DNA of 64,000 bases from Heterohyrax brucei (taxonomy: Eukaryota > Chordata > Mammalia > Hyracoidea > Procaviidae), in assembly GCA_028571685.1 (NCBI GenBank), contig CM053146.1, positions 111,327,431-111,391,430 on the forward strand. Direction: 5' to 3'. The translations under genes were made by a program, and so were the position numbers. The notes below the pieces were generated by a model. The model was not told the DNA's origin. It did not search any database and worked only from the letters and a program-made list of their open reading frames with translations. The stretch's first letter is position 1, and each line of letters opens with the position of its first letter. Shown here one piece after another: positions 45,636-56,524 of the stretch.

Positions 45636-47345
45636 TTGTTGTTGTTAGGTGTCATAGAATTGGTTCTGACTCATACTGACCCTGTGCAAAATAGAATGAA
45701 ACACTGCCCAGTCCTGCGTCATGCCCACACTCAATCTTATGCTTAAGCCCATTATTGCAGTTACTGTGTAAATCCATCTCCTCGAGGGTCTTCCTCTTTT
45801 TCACTAATCCTCTGCTTTGCCAAACACGATGCCCTTCTCCATGCATTGATCCCTCCTGACAACATGTACAAAGCATGAAGACACAGTGTCACCATCTTTG
45901 CTTCCAAGGAGCACTCTGGCTGTACTTCTTCCAGAACGAATTTGTTTGTTCTTTTGCCAGTCCATGGTACATGCTTCTCCAACACCACAACTCAAAGGCA
46001 TCAGTTCTTCTTCTGTCTCCCTTATTCATGCATGATATAACTCAAAATACCATGGTTGGGTCAGGCATGCCTTAGTCTTCAAGGTGACATCTTTTCAACA
46101 CTTTAAAGAGGTCCTTTGCAGCTGATTTTCCCAATGCAGTGTGTCTTTTGAATTCCTGACTGCTGCTTCCATGGCCATTGATTGTGGAATCAAGTAAAAT
46201 GAAATCCCTGACAGCCTCAATCCTTTCTCCATGTATCACGATGTTGCTTACTAGATCACTTGTGAGGTTTTCATTTTCTTAATACTGAGGGTCTCTATGA
46301 GTCGGAATTGGCTCCACAGCCGCAGAGTTCAGGTTAGGGAATAGATACGAAGGCTATGGTCATTGATCTCCTTCAGTAAGTATTTCAAATCCCCTTCACT
46401 TCCAGCAGGTAGGACTGTGTCATCTGCGTAATGCAGGCTGTTCATGAGTCATCGTTCAATCGTGATGCCTCATTCTTCACGCGTTCTCGCACTACCTGCT
46501 CGTCATACAGACTGCAGAGGTGTGATGAAAGGCAACACACACCTTTCCTGACTTCATACCATGCAATGTCCCCTTGCTGTGTTTGCACGACCGCCTCTTG
46601 TTCCATGTACAGGTTCCTCACAAGCACAGTTAAATGTTCTGCAATTCCTGTTGTCCACAATGTTAACCATAATTTGTGATGATTCACATAGTTGAATGCC
46701 TTTGCATATTCCATGAAACACAGGTAAACATTTTTCTGGTATTCTCTGCTGTCAGCCAACATCCATCTGACATCAACAATGATATCCCTGCTTCCATAGC
46801 CTCTTTTGAATCCAGCTTGAATTTCTGGCAGTTTCATGTCAGTATACTGTTGCAGTCACTTTTGAATGGTCTTGAGCAAAATTTTACTTGTGTGTGATGG
46901 TAACAATACTGTGTCATAATTTTCACATTGGATTGGATCCACTTTCTTGGGAATAAGCATAAATATGGATTTCTTCTAGCTGGTTGGCCAGATAGCTGTT
47001 ATCCAAATTTCTTGGCATAAGTCAGGGAGCACTTCCAGTATTGCATCTATTTGTTGAAACATCTCAGTTGATACTCCATCAATTCCTGGACGCTTGTTTT
47101 CACACATGACTTCAGTGCAGCTTTGAATTCGTTTTTCAGTACCATCAGTTCCAGATCCTCTGCCACCTCTTGAGATGTCGGAACGTTGACCAGTTCTTTC
47201 TGGTATAATGACTGTGTATTCCTTCCAGCTTCTTTCAATGATTCCTGAGTTGTTTAATATTTTCCCTGTAGAATTCTTCACTATTGCATCTTGACACCTG
47301 AGTATTTAATGTTTTTAAGTGATGAAAATCTGACACGTGCACAAC
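45636..47345 (-). repeat. RTE LINE, 5'-truncated, RT domain present
   Basis: About 1.7 kb of an RTE-clade element of the type I remember as RTE1 in elephant. The 3' tail is at 45636 ('ttgttgttgttaggtgtcat' region). On the minus strand, 46442-46837 carries reverse-transcriptase sequence: V-Y-L-C-F-M-E-Y-A-K-A-F-N then N-H-H-K-L-W, where Asn replaces the catalytic Asp of AFD. The 46976-47281 part encodes P-G-I-D-G-V-S-T-E-M-F-Q-Q, an N-terminal RT motif. The frame is broken several times. Endonuclease is absent. An orphan SINE tail lies inside at 46289-46336. Confidence 0.92.
46289..46336 (+). repeat. orphan SINE tail inside RTE
   Basis: 'tctctatgagtcggaattgg' then 'ctccacagccgcagagttca'. RTE sequence is collinear on both sides, so this ~48 bp tail is a separate insertion. 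Confidence 0.78.
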
Positions 47346-47868
47346 AGTTGAGGCATTTGAGTCCATAAAGTAAGTTCCAAATGTGAGATACAGTTGTCCC
47401 TTGCTGTCCTCAGTAAAGTGGTTCCAAGAACCTCTGCAGATTTCAAAATTGAAGGCTACTCAACTTCCTTATGTAAAATGGTGTAGTATTTGCATATAAC
47501 CTATATAACCCTGAAGACTTGCTCTGAAACATTACCCTTCTCTTCTGTGAGTCTCTTGAGCTAATCTGGAACATTGATGTGGCCTCAGCATCAGCATCAG
47601 CTGATTTTCCAGGGATCTTGTAGTTCTTGAGGCCACAGCACTTTATATAGCTAGCCAGAAAATCTCTTGCTAGCCTTGAACACCTTCTTCTTGATCTTCT
47701 CAACCCTCTCACAGTAATGCTCATAGAGGCTAAGTGCCTATCCATGAATAATTTTGCCATCAACAGAGATATGCTTCTGTCATGTTTCTCTAACCATACA
47801 CTTAATACTTTCACAGTCTTTGCCAACACTTTATCACAAATCAGAGGACTATTTTTGCCATCGTAGGG

Positions 47869-48363
47869 TGTCATGGATTGGATTGTGTCCCCCAGACTGT
47901 GTGCAGCTGTTTGGCTAGGCCATGATTCCTAGCATTTTGTGATATTTCTGTATGTCATAAATACTACCTCTATGATGTTAACAAGGGAGGATGAGTGGCA
48001 GTTGTGTTGGTGGGTCAGGACTCAGTGTGTAAGATTGTATTGTGCCTTGGGGCTCTCTCTTGAGATATAAAGGAAGGAAGCTAGCAGAGAGAGTTGGGGA
48101 CCTCATACCACCAAGAAGCCGTGCTGGGAACACAGCATGTCCTTTGGGAAGGAGTCAGGGTCCCTGGGCATCAGAAACTCCCAGTCCAAGGGGAAACTGA
48201 TGACAAGGACCTTCCACTGGAGCAAGCAGAAACAGACTTCTTCTGGTGCAGACACCCTGAATTTGGACTTTTAGCCTGCTGGACTGTGACAGAAAGAAAT
48301 TTCTTTTCCAAGCCATCTACTTGTGATATGTCTGTTAGAGCAGCACTAGATGACTAAGATACA
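47869..48363 (+). mobile_element. MaLR-like solo LTR, plus strand (fossil)
   Basis: Ends read 'tgtcatggattggattgtgt' and 'cactagatgactaagataca'. It is the only plus-strand member of the group. Left flank is Tigger, right flank is RTE. No clear target duplication. No internal region. Confidence 0.85.
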
Positions 48364-48975
48364 GGGGAAGTACTTCTTCATCTTCAACTTGAACTTAACC
48401 AAAGCCAAATCCACTGCTGCTGAGTCAATTCAAACTCATAGCAACCCTAAAGGATAGAGTAGAACTGCCCCTATGGAGTTTCCAAGGAGCCCCTGGAGGA
48501 TTCAAACTACTGACTGTTTTTTTGGTTGGCAGACGTAGCACTTAACCACTACTATACTAGGGTTTCCCAACCTGAACTTGTATGTGAGCAACTGAAGGTC
48601 TGTTCCACAGTCTGCCCTGGCCATGTTCTGACTGACAATGCTCACCTTCTCCATCATCTCCTTCCACAGATACAGCTGATTTGACCACTTTGTATTCCAT
48701 CTGATGAGGTCCAGATGTGTAGTTGCCAGAGTGCTCCTGAGAAGCATATACTTTGGACATATCATCCAGAGGAACCAGTCCCTGGAGAAGGACGTCATGC
48801 TTGGCCGGTGAAAAAGAGGCAGACTGTCAATGGGATGGACTGACATAGTGGTTCCAACAATCGGATCAAGCATAACAACAATCATGAGGATGGCACAGGT
48901 CCAGGCAGTGCTTCGTTCTGTCACACACAGGGTTTCTGTGGCTCTGAACTAACTCAACGACACTTAACAGCAACA
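48364..48975. repeat. RTE LINE with inverted 5' part
   Basis: Positions 48364-48721 are RTE in minus orientation from the endonuclease region ('acttcttcatcttcaacttg', 'ggtctgttccacagtctgcc', 'atctgatgaggtccagatgt'). Positions 48722-48975 are the RTE 3' end in plus orientation ('ccctggagaaggacgtcatg', ending 'cgacacttaacagcaac'). The RT region is missing at the joint. This is the arrangement expected of a plus-strand insertion with a twin-primed 5' inversion. Confidence 0.8.
48398..48568 (-). repeat. AfroSINE form A nested in inverted RTE part
   Basis: 'aaagccaaatccactgctgc', 'tttccaaggagcccctggag', head 'actatactagggtttcccaa'. The word 'tgaactt' on both sides fits a target duplication. Confidence 0.9.
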
Positions 48976-49260
48976 GGGGCAGCATCAGCACATTCACGAA
49001 TTTCAACTGTTTCCTGTTTTATTGTGCAAATGATCGATTCTCTCTTTCTGACCTTACGGCCCACTTCAGCAAGTGACATACCACTTTTCAAAAGATCTAA
49101 TATTTTTATTTTCTCGTTGAGAACACTTTATACTCCCTTTTAGCCTTTGAGGAAATGCTGTGACCACTTAGCTGCTTTTTAGGAGTCATTTTTCACAGAA
49201 ACAAAGGACACATACAATACAAGTAGTGAACTGACAAGATGGGAGGGATCAAGGCTCAAA

Positions 49261-50204
49261 TAAGAAGCACTGGACAGAGAGACAACCTGCAAAACACCAG
49301 GAGGCTTCAGCATTGGATGCCTACACATCACTTCATTCACCTGGATTCAGGGTGGTACTCTGTATAGGAAAATTCAAGTTTGCTCTTGGGAACTTTCTTT
49401 TCCTTTTTCCAAATATTTTCATTCTGCCATTGGTTGAATCTGCACATGGGTTCCAACTGCAGCTAAAAAGAAAGAAACCTGGATGAAAGCCAGAAGCATG
49501 CATATTTGGGAAAAAAATGTTGTTTGTTCTATTCAAAACTTTAAAATGTTGATGATACTGCAATTTATGCTCATTCAGTAGCAAATTTCAAATTGTTGAT
49601 GCATTTCCCTCTGTTTTTCCTACAGAAATCAACATCTGGAATAAACAACCTTGCAAACACTATCAGAAATGTTTTAAAGGATCAAGTCAGATTTCTTATG
49701 GGACCCCAGAGAATGGAATGTTCTCTGCATCTAAGAAGCGATCCCTGGAACAAGCTGGTTGTTGACAAATTCACCATAAACACACAAATATAGGCTTTGG
49801 AGCTGAGGCAGGGAATATCTAAGAAGCATGTTGGGCATTTGAATGCCTTGTGGTTCACTAGGCAGCCATCACTCTCAGTGGCTATGTGGAACAATGGCAT
49901 AATGACACATCGAAGCTCTATAATAGCACTAGAAAAGCCCCTCAACCACTGTCTGCAAAACAGGCTTTGAATTTGAGAAGAGAGATCAATGTCTAAATCT
50001 CAGTGCTCTCTCTCAAGCTAATTCCTCAAACATCAAGGCAATAACTACTGAAAAGCAGCTCCTCCAGGCCAGGCAGTTAATCAGCATGGCTGATTCCTAG
50101 CATCCCCAAACAAGCAGATGTCTCTGAATTGGGCAAAAGCAAAAATCAAAAATAAAAACCCTAAGATAGTCAAGAGATAAGAGGAACATTTCAAAAGTGA
50201 CTTA
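49261..50204. other. unique interval, source-like copy of an RTE filler
   Basis: Positions 49502-49573 match 51321-51390 at roughly 85-90% by eye. Otherwise no repeat or exon recognised. Confidence 0.5.
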
Positions 50205-50332
50205 TTGTTTTGTTGTTAGCTGCTATTGAGTCAGCTCCACTGTGATGACCTCACGTACAACAGAAGGAAACATTGCCTGGTCCTGGGCCATCTCATAATC
50301 CTTGCTCAAGTCTCTGTTGTGTCCACTGTGTG
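50205..50332 (-). repeat. RTE 3' tail fragment
   Basis: 'gttgttagctgctattgagt', 'gaaacattgcctggtcctgg', 'tctctgttgtgtccactgtg'. A short truncated copy immediately before a larger RTE in the same orientation. Confidence 0.8.
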
Positions 50333-50527
50333 TTTTTGTTGCTGTTGTTAGGTGCCATTGAGTCAGTCAGAGTCTCAGCCACCCCGTATATCACAGAACA
50401 AAGCACTGCCTGGTCCCGGCCACCCCACTATTGCCGGGTTGAAGCCCATTACTGCATCCACTGTGTCAGTCCATCCTGTTGAGGGTCTTCCTCTTCTTCA
50501 CTCTTTGTTTTACCAAGTACTACGTCC

Positions 50528-50692
50528 TCCTCCTGGTGGCGTAGTGTTAAGTGCTATGTCTGCTAACCAAAAGGTCTGCAATACAAATCTACCAGGCCCT
50601 CCTTGGAAACTCTATGGGGCAGTTCTGCTCTGACCTACAGGGTCACTACGAGTTGAATCAACTCAACAGCAGTAGGTTTGGTTTTTTTTTCT
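50528..50692 (+). repeat. AfroSINE form A nested in RTE
   Basis: 'cctcctggtggcgtagtgtt', 'caaatctaccaggccctcct', tail 'actcaacagcagtaggtttg'. RTE is collinear on both sides. Confidence 0.92.
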
Positions 50693-51320
50693 GTTATGTC
50701 CTCTTCCAGAGATTGGTCCTTCCTGATAACATGTCCAAAGTACATGAGATCAAGTCTTGCCATTCTGTCTTCCAAGTAACACTCTGGCTGTACTTCTTCC
50801 AACAGAGATTTGCTTATTCCTCTGGTAGTCAATGATATATTCAATATTCTCCACCAATACCATAATTCAAAGGCATCAATTCTTCTTCAGTCTTCCTTAA
50901 TCATTATCCAACTTTCCCATACGTAAGAAGAGATTGAAAAAACACGGCTTAAGTCAGGCACACTTTTGTCTTCAATGTGACATCTTTGCTTTTTAACACT
51001 TTAAAGAAGTCTTTTGCAGCAGATACACCCTATACAATATGTTGTTTTTTTTCCTTGACTACTACTTCCATGGGTGTTGACTGCGGATTGAAGTAAAGTG
51101 AAATCCTTGATAACATCAATCTTTTCTCCATTTATTGTGGTATTTGTTATTGGCCCAGTTGTGAGGATTTTTATTTCTTTAGATTGAAGTGTAATCCATG
51201 CTGAGATCTTCATCATCAAGGGCTCTGAGTTCTCGTCACTTTCAGCAAGCAAAGATGTGTTATCTGCATATCTCAATTTGTTAATGAAACTTCCTCCAAT
51301 GCTAATACTACAATCTTCTT

Positions 51321-51390
51321 ATATTTGGAAAAAAGTTTTTTTGTTCTACTCAAAACTTTAAAATGTTGATGACATTGCAATTTATGTTCA
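51321..51390 (+). repeat. filler-like segment inside RTE
   Basis: Not RTE sequence. Replaces an RTE segment I would expect to be about 170 bp. Matches 49502-49573 in the same orientation ('ctcaaaactttaaaatgttg' here, 'ttcaaaactttaaaatgttg' there). Confidence 0.7.
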
Positions 51391-51711
51391 GGTTCCTCAT
51401 GAGCACAATTAAATGTTCTGGAATTCCCATTCTCCACAATGTTATTCGTAATTTGTTATGATCCTCTTCACTGAATGTCTTTGCATTGTCAATAAAACAC
51501 AGATAAACATCTTTCTGGTATCCCCTGCTTTCAGTCAAGATCTATCTGACATAAATGATGATATCCCTTGTTCCACATCCTCTCCCAAATCCAGTTTGAA
51601 TTTCTGGCAGTTTCTTACTGATGCAACCATTTTAAAACTAGCTTTAGCATAATTTTACTTGTGTGGGACATTAATGATATTGTTCAATGTTTTCTGCGTT
51701 CTGTTGGATCT

Positions 51712-52197
51712 TGTCTTAGTTACCTAATGTTGTTGTAACAGAAATACAAGTGGATGGCTTTAACAAACAAAAATTTATTCTGTCAAGATCTAGGAGGCTG
51801 GAAGTCTGAATTCAGGACACTGGCTCCTAGGGAAGTCTTTCTCTCTGTCTATTCTAGGGGAAGATCCTTGTCATCAATCTTCCCCTGACCTAGGAGTTTC
51901 TCAGCACAGGGACACTGGATTCAAAGGACATGCTCACTCCCAGCACTTCTTTCTTTCGGTCCCTCTCCTCTTTGCTCACTTCTCTCTTTCATACCCCAAG
52001 AGATTGACTCAAAATACAGCCTAGTCCGGTAGACTGAGTCTTGCCTCATTAGTATAACTGCCTGAAATCCTACCTCATTAACATCATAAAGGTTAGGATT
52101 TTCAAAACATAGAATAATCACAACAGATCACAATAAAAAGAATAATGGCCTAGCCAAACTGATACACACTTTAGGGGACACAGTTCAACGAATAACA
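51712..52197 (-). mobile_element. MaLR-like solo LTR nested in RTE (fossil)
   Basis: Ends 'tgtcttagttacctaatgtt' and 'cagttcaacgaataaca'. The RTE resumes at once on both sides, with near-duplicated 'gatct' (51707-51711) and 'gatca' (52198-52202). The LTR is therefore younger than this RTE copy. No internal region. Confidence 0.9.
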
Positions 52198-52745
52198 GAT
52201 CATCTTTCTTGGAAAAGGGCACAGATATAAATCTTTCCCAATCAGTTGGCCAGGTAGCTATTTTCCAGATTTCTTGCCCCAGGTGACTAAGCACCTCCAA
52301 TGCTGCTTTCGTTTGTTGAAACATCTCAACTGATATTCCATCAATGCCTAGAGCCTTGTTTTTCACCAAAGCCTTCAGTGCCACTGTACTTCTTCCTTTA
52401 TATTCTTTGCCACCACCAGTTCCTGATCATGTGCTATTTTCCTGAAATGGTTGAACATCAAACAACTCCATTTGGTGCAGTGACTCACATATTCCTCCCA
52501 ATCAAAGGGCTCCTCTTCAAATACTGCATCAGACAATAGTCAGTTGTTATCCATAGAGTTTCTGTTGGCTAATTTTCAGAAGTAGATCACCAACCAGGAC
52601 CTTCTTCCTAATCTGTCTTAGTTTGGAAATGTCAATGAACCCTTTCTACTTTAGGTGACTCAGCTGGTATCTGAAATACCAGTGACACAACTTCCAGCAT
52701 CACAACAACAGGGAAGCTGTCACTGGATGACAAATCGACAGACAA

Positions 52746-53134
52746 GAGGTGGAAGAAGAGCCTGAGGACCAGTTAGTACAAACACAGAGTAACGGTGAGG
52801 TACTTTACAATGTGTGCATCAGTGAAATAAGGAGAAAGACCCATCTAAACAGTAGATCAAGGATCAAAACTCAGGTTCCACAGATGACAGCAGTTCCAGC
52901 TTCAGCAAAACCTGTCAATCCCAGATGGCTTTATTTGTCACTGAAGAGCAAATGTGTTTTAGAAGTCAAGTATCTGAAGGCAGTTAACTGCTATTAAGTC
53001 ATTGTGCCACTATAAGCGTGACTTCTTGGCAGTCAGCAGATGCTTCCAAAAAGGCTTTGGCAGAACACAATGGAAAGCAAGCTGGAAGCTGGAGAGGATG
53101 TGAGGAGACAGGCTTTCCCACTCATCGCTGGGGA
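52746..53134. other. no feature seen
   Basis: Short overlapping frames only; no exon or repeat supported. Confidence 0.3.
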
Positions 53135-53362
53135 ACGTGGTTGCCACAACATTTTTGGCAAGAATCAGACAGTATATATAAAACTGAAAATGCACATGCC
53201 CTTTGTACCAATATCCTATTCTGGGAAATGTAACTTTACAGAAATAAAAAGCACCCAAGGACAAGGATACACGTTTAATGCTATTTTCTGCAATACTGTG
53301 CACATATGCAAAAAAAACTGGAAATGATTTAAAGGTTTCTCAATGAAGATATGACTGAATAG
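53135..53362 (+). repeat. old L1 ORF2/3' fragment
   Basis: 'aaactgaaaatgcacatgcc', 'tatcctattctgggaaatgt', 'tgcaatactgtgcacatatg', 'aactggaaatgatttaaagg', the word order of old L1 ORF2 3' ends in sense. Confidence 0.75.
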
Positions 53363-53427
53363 AAGGCGGGGCATCAGTTGACAGCACACACAATGCCATC
53401 CACTTCCGTCCGCCCTGCTAACCCACA

Positions 53428-53597
53428 CGGAAACCCTGGGGGCATGGTGGTTAAGGGTTACACCTGCTAACCCAAGGGGAGCAGTTGAAATCTACCAGGT
53501 GCTCCTTGAAAACTCTATAGAGCAGTTCTACTCTGTCCTGTAGGGTTACTATGAGTCAGAATTGACTCGACAGCAGTGGGTCTGGTTTCGTTTGGGG
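53428..53597 (+). repeat. AfroSINE, form A
   Basis: 'ggaaaccctgggggcatggt', 'ggagcagttgaaatctacca', 'gttactatgagtcagaattg', 'gtgggtctggtttcgtttgg'. Confidence 0.93.
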
Positions 53598-53933
53598 CGC
53601 TAACCCACAGAAGTCTGGTTTTGTTTAAGCATGAATTCCCAAGGAGCAAAGAAAGACCTGTAGTGCCAGCTAGCACCAGGGCAATACCCTTGTTAACCTG
53701 AGCTGAACTGGACTCGAAATTGGCTGATTCCAGCCTGGTCCCCACCACTTAGGAGCCGTATACCTGGGTGTCACTCCATCTGCCCAAGCCCTGGTTTTCT
53801 CAGCTGCTACCTGCTCATTCCCTCACATGGCCAGCCTACATAGAAAGGTTTTTAAGCAAAACGATGGAAAAGCATTTTGCAAGCTTCTAGGCATTCTACA
53901 AATTTAAATAATTATAAATCTGGGGAAAATCAA

Positions 53934-53945
53934 CTTCTGTGTGTG

Positions 53946-53996
<51 letters not shown>
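53934..53996. repeat. (TGTC)n microsatellite
   Basis: About 13 near-perfect TGTC units after a short GT run. The purity suggests it is young and probably polymorphic. Confidence 0.97.
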
Positions 53997-54107
53997 GCAA
54001 TCACCTGCAATCACCTCCAGGCCCACATTAACCAAGCATCCATCCCACCTCAGTCCTCCAGCCTTCCTACGCACAAAATGAGCAGCAGCCGCCACTTCCC
54101 CAAGTTA

Positions 54108-54235
54108 CATCAGCTGCTGTTGAATTGACTCCAGCTCGTGGAGATCCACATGCATTACAGCAGAACAGTGCTCCATAAGACTTGGAATGGCTGTTTTTTT
54201 GGAAGCCGATCTCCTTTCCTAGGTGGCGAGCCAGT
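54108..54235 (-). repeat. AfroSINE form C, 3' part
   Basis: 'gctgctgttgaattgactcc', 'gcattacagcagaacagtgc', 'ggaagccgatctcctttcct'. Head side missing. Confidence 0.72.
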
Positions 54236-54747
54236 CATTTAAAAGAAAAAAAAAAGTTACTTGTCATTTGGTTTGCATCTAAGCAAGAGTGGGACCATTT
54301 GTCTCCATCCACAATGAAAACAGTCCCAGGCTTGGTTTCCGCCCCCTCAGGAACTGCCCTTACGTTACCTGGGGATTTACACAATGCTATGGACTAGCTT
54401 GGCCCTCATCCAGGTTCTGAGCTACCTGGTGACCACAGTCTGCTTACTTAACTTCTTAAAATGAGATGCTGGAACTAGAACTTGTCCAGAAGCCCTTTCA
54501 TTCAGATATTCAGTGAATCTGGTGCTAAATGATAGGCTGAGATCTCATCTGATGCTGAACTCTTCTCACAGGCCTGGGTCTCCCCAAGGAGTCTGAGAGT
54601 TCACCTTGGTGAGTTTCTGAAGAGCAAAAAGGTAATTGTCATCACAGAGAAAACATTATGGGCTGGGGTAACTTACCAGGAACTCTGCCAGTGGGTGGCA
54701 CTGCCACTGTGGTGGTGATGACAGGGAGGACACTGTCCCCTCCCACC

Positions 54748-55391
54748 TGTCTTAGTCATCTAGAGTTGCTGTAACAGAAATGCCACACGTAGATGGCTTT
54801 AACAAAGAGAAATGTATTCTTTCATAGTCTAGGAGGTTGGAAGTCCAAATTCCGGGTGTCAGCTCCAAAGGAGTGCTTTCTCTCTCTTTTGGGTCTGGGG
54901 GAGTGTTTTTCTCATCAGTTGTTCCCTGGTCTAGGAGTGTAGGAATCCCAGATCCACAAGAAGAGCTGATCTCCTAGCTCTTGTTGTTGGTAATATGAGA
55001 TCTCCCTGTCTCCCTGCAGGATCTCTGGTGGTGTAGTGGTTAAGTGCTATGGCTGTTAACCAAAAGGTCGGCACTTCAAATCCACCGGGCACTCCTTGGA
55101 AACTATGGGGGGCAGTTCTACTCTGTCCTATAGGGTCACTATGAATCAGAATCAAGTCAATGGCACTGGATTTGGTTTCTCAGCTCAATGCTCTCTTTTA
55201 CACGTCAAAAGAGATTCAGTTTAGATATAACCTAATTTGCAGTCTTGCCTCACTAATATCACAGAAGCAGGATTTCTAACACACAGGAAAATCATATCAG
55301 ATGACAAAATGGTACAACATTACATAATACTGGGAGTCGCGGATTAACCGAATCGGCACAACTTTTGGGGGACACAACTCAGCCCATCACA
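54748..55391 (-). mobile_element. MaLR-like solo LTR with nested SINE (fossil)
   Basis: Ends 'tgtcttagtcatctagagtt' and 'cacaactcagcccatcaca'. The 'ccacc' direct repeat flanks it at 54743-54747 and 55392-55396. A form A SINE lies inside at 55016-55179. No internal region. Confidence 0.9.
55016..55179 (+). repeat. AfroSINE form A nested in LTR
   Basis: 'ctctggtggtgtagtggtta', 'aaaaggtcggcacttcaaat', 'actatgaatcagaatcaagt', 'ggcactggatttggtttct'. Confidence 0.94.
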
Positions 55392-55396
55392 CCACC

Positions 55397-56524
55397 TAAA
55401 CTTGTTCTCTCTGTCCCCTTTGACTGCTTCACAAAAGGACAGAGTCTTGGTGGCTTCCAGGTGGGAGCCACTCCTCCATGCACACCACAGTTCCTCCTTG
55501 TCTATGGACATGTCACCACAGAATGATGTTAGTGAATGTGTCCCGAGGACAAGGTGATCGTGGTGTACTCCAGTGAGAAAGCAACCCCCTGAAACACACC
55601 TCCCAAGAGGGATAGCCAAGAGGAGGGCACTGTTGTCCTCTGAGGGCTCCAGGATGAACAGGTCCACAGGGACAATGAAGTCAAGTAACGCAGGAGTCCA
55701 TGTGTCCCTCTGAAATTAGCTGCAGGCTTTTTGCTGCAATCTGGGCTCAGAAAGTAGCAGCCTGGACCCATTATGAACATCTGACGCAAGCCACGCTGGC
55801 AGCCGGCCGCTCATGCAATGGGAGATAGGCTTAGGCGTCACCCTCGCTTTACAGCCTCAGAACTTCTAACAAGCAGGGCAGATGCTATGTGGCGAGAGAA
55901 AGAGACAAGCACAGCATTTTTGTGGATCATGAGTTGAGGGAGAGAAGACACTTTTCCTCTGTTGTGTGCTGACAGCTCAACTATCCAGTGCCATCACTCC
56001 TCAGCTGGTCCCACGACCTGGGCCCTGTCCACGGCCCCTTTCCATTCAACAGTCCGCATTGTTGAAGAAATCTCTTCCTTTTGTTTTTCCTCCCATTGGT
56101 ACCCTGGCTCATTTGTTTTCCATTGTCGGGAGCAATTCATCTGCTTTGGGGCCCCACCATGTCTTTCTCCCCTTGATTCTTAGACAAGTTACTGGGACAG
56201 GTCCATTGTCTTAACAGTGGCCAACTTGCGGTATTTAGTAAAACTTGTGCTTTAGAGAGAAAGCCCAATGGAGATTCCAGTTTTTAGCCATGGTAACTTC
56301 TGGGAGGTTTGGGAGTGTGGCTGCTGCTGCTATGTGTCTTGGCCTTTGTCCTCTCGTCTTCGTGTAGACTTCAGGGGAAGCCCTGTTCCACTGGGAAACC
56401 TGGGAAAAATTTCAGTGATGCCAAGACAACAGCCGAAGTTTTTCCCTGTTCTTCTCTCATCAAGAGCCATTACAAAGGCATTGTAAAATTATACTTCAGT
56501 GATCAAATAAAGATCCATTCATTC
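55397..56524. other. no feature seen
   Basis: Unique-looking. The 107-codon minus frame at 55344-55667 runs from LTR into flank and is not a gene. No repeat recognised. Confidence 0.3.

Larger units (their letters stand above)
47391..49260 (-). mobile_element. Tigger-type DNA transposon split by a 1.1 kb composite insertion
   Basis: The 3' terminus starts at 47391 ('cagttgtcccttgctgtcct') next to a TA dinucleotide, as expected for the pogo/Tigger group. Transposase on the minus strand lies in two parts. The N-terminal part is at about 48976-49189 (K-S-G-M-S-L-A-E-V-G-R-K-V-R-K-R-E, a helix-turn-helix region). The following part is at 47460-47868 (N-Y-K-I-P-G-K-S-A-D-A-D-A-E-A). The insertion at 47869-48975 lies between them. 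The far terminus is not recognised, so the right end is approximate. Frames are broken. Confidence 0.85.
50333..52745 (-). repeat. RTE LINE with both ends, internally deleted and invaded
   Basis: 3' tail 'ttgttgctgttgttaggtgc' at 50333; 5' UTR-like end near 52745 ('cttccagcatcacaacaaca', 'gacaaatcgacagacaagag'). The minus strand keeps RT pieces: M-R-Y-A-D-N at 51250-51276, with Asn for the second Asp of YADD, and A-L-G-I-D-G-I-S-V-E-M-F-Q-Q at 52300-52370. The endonuclease and upstream RT region is deleted. A SINE sits at 50528-50692, an LTR at 51712-52197 and a 70-bp filler at 51321-51390. Confidence 0.9.

Noticed and set aside
46442-46837. 131-codon minus-strand frame as a host gene
   Set aside because: It is the reverse-transcriptase part of an RTE LINE and the catalytic AFD motif is altered.
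47443-47874. 143-codon minus-strand frame as a host gene
   Set aside because: It is broken Tigger transposase sequence that runs into an LTR.
48502-48924. 140-codon minus-strand frame
   Set aside because: It crosses a SINE and both RTE pieces of the inverted insertion, so it is a shadow of repeats.
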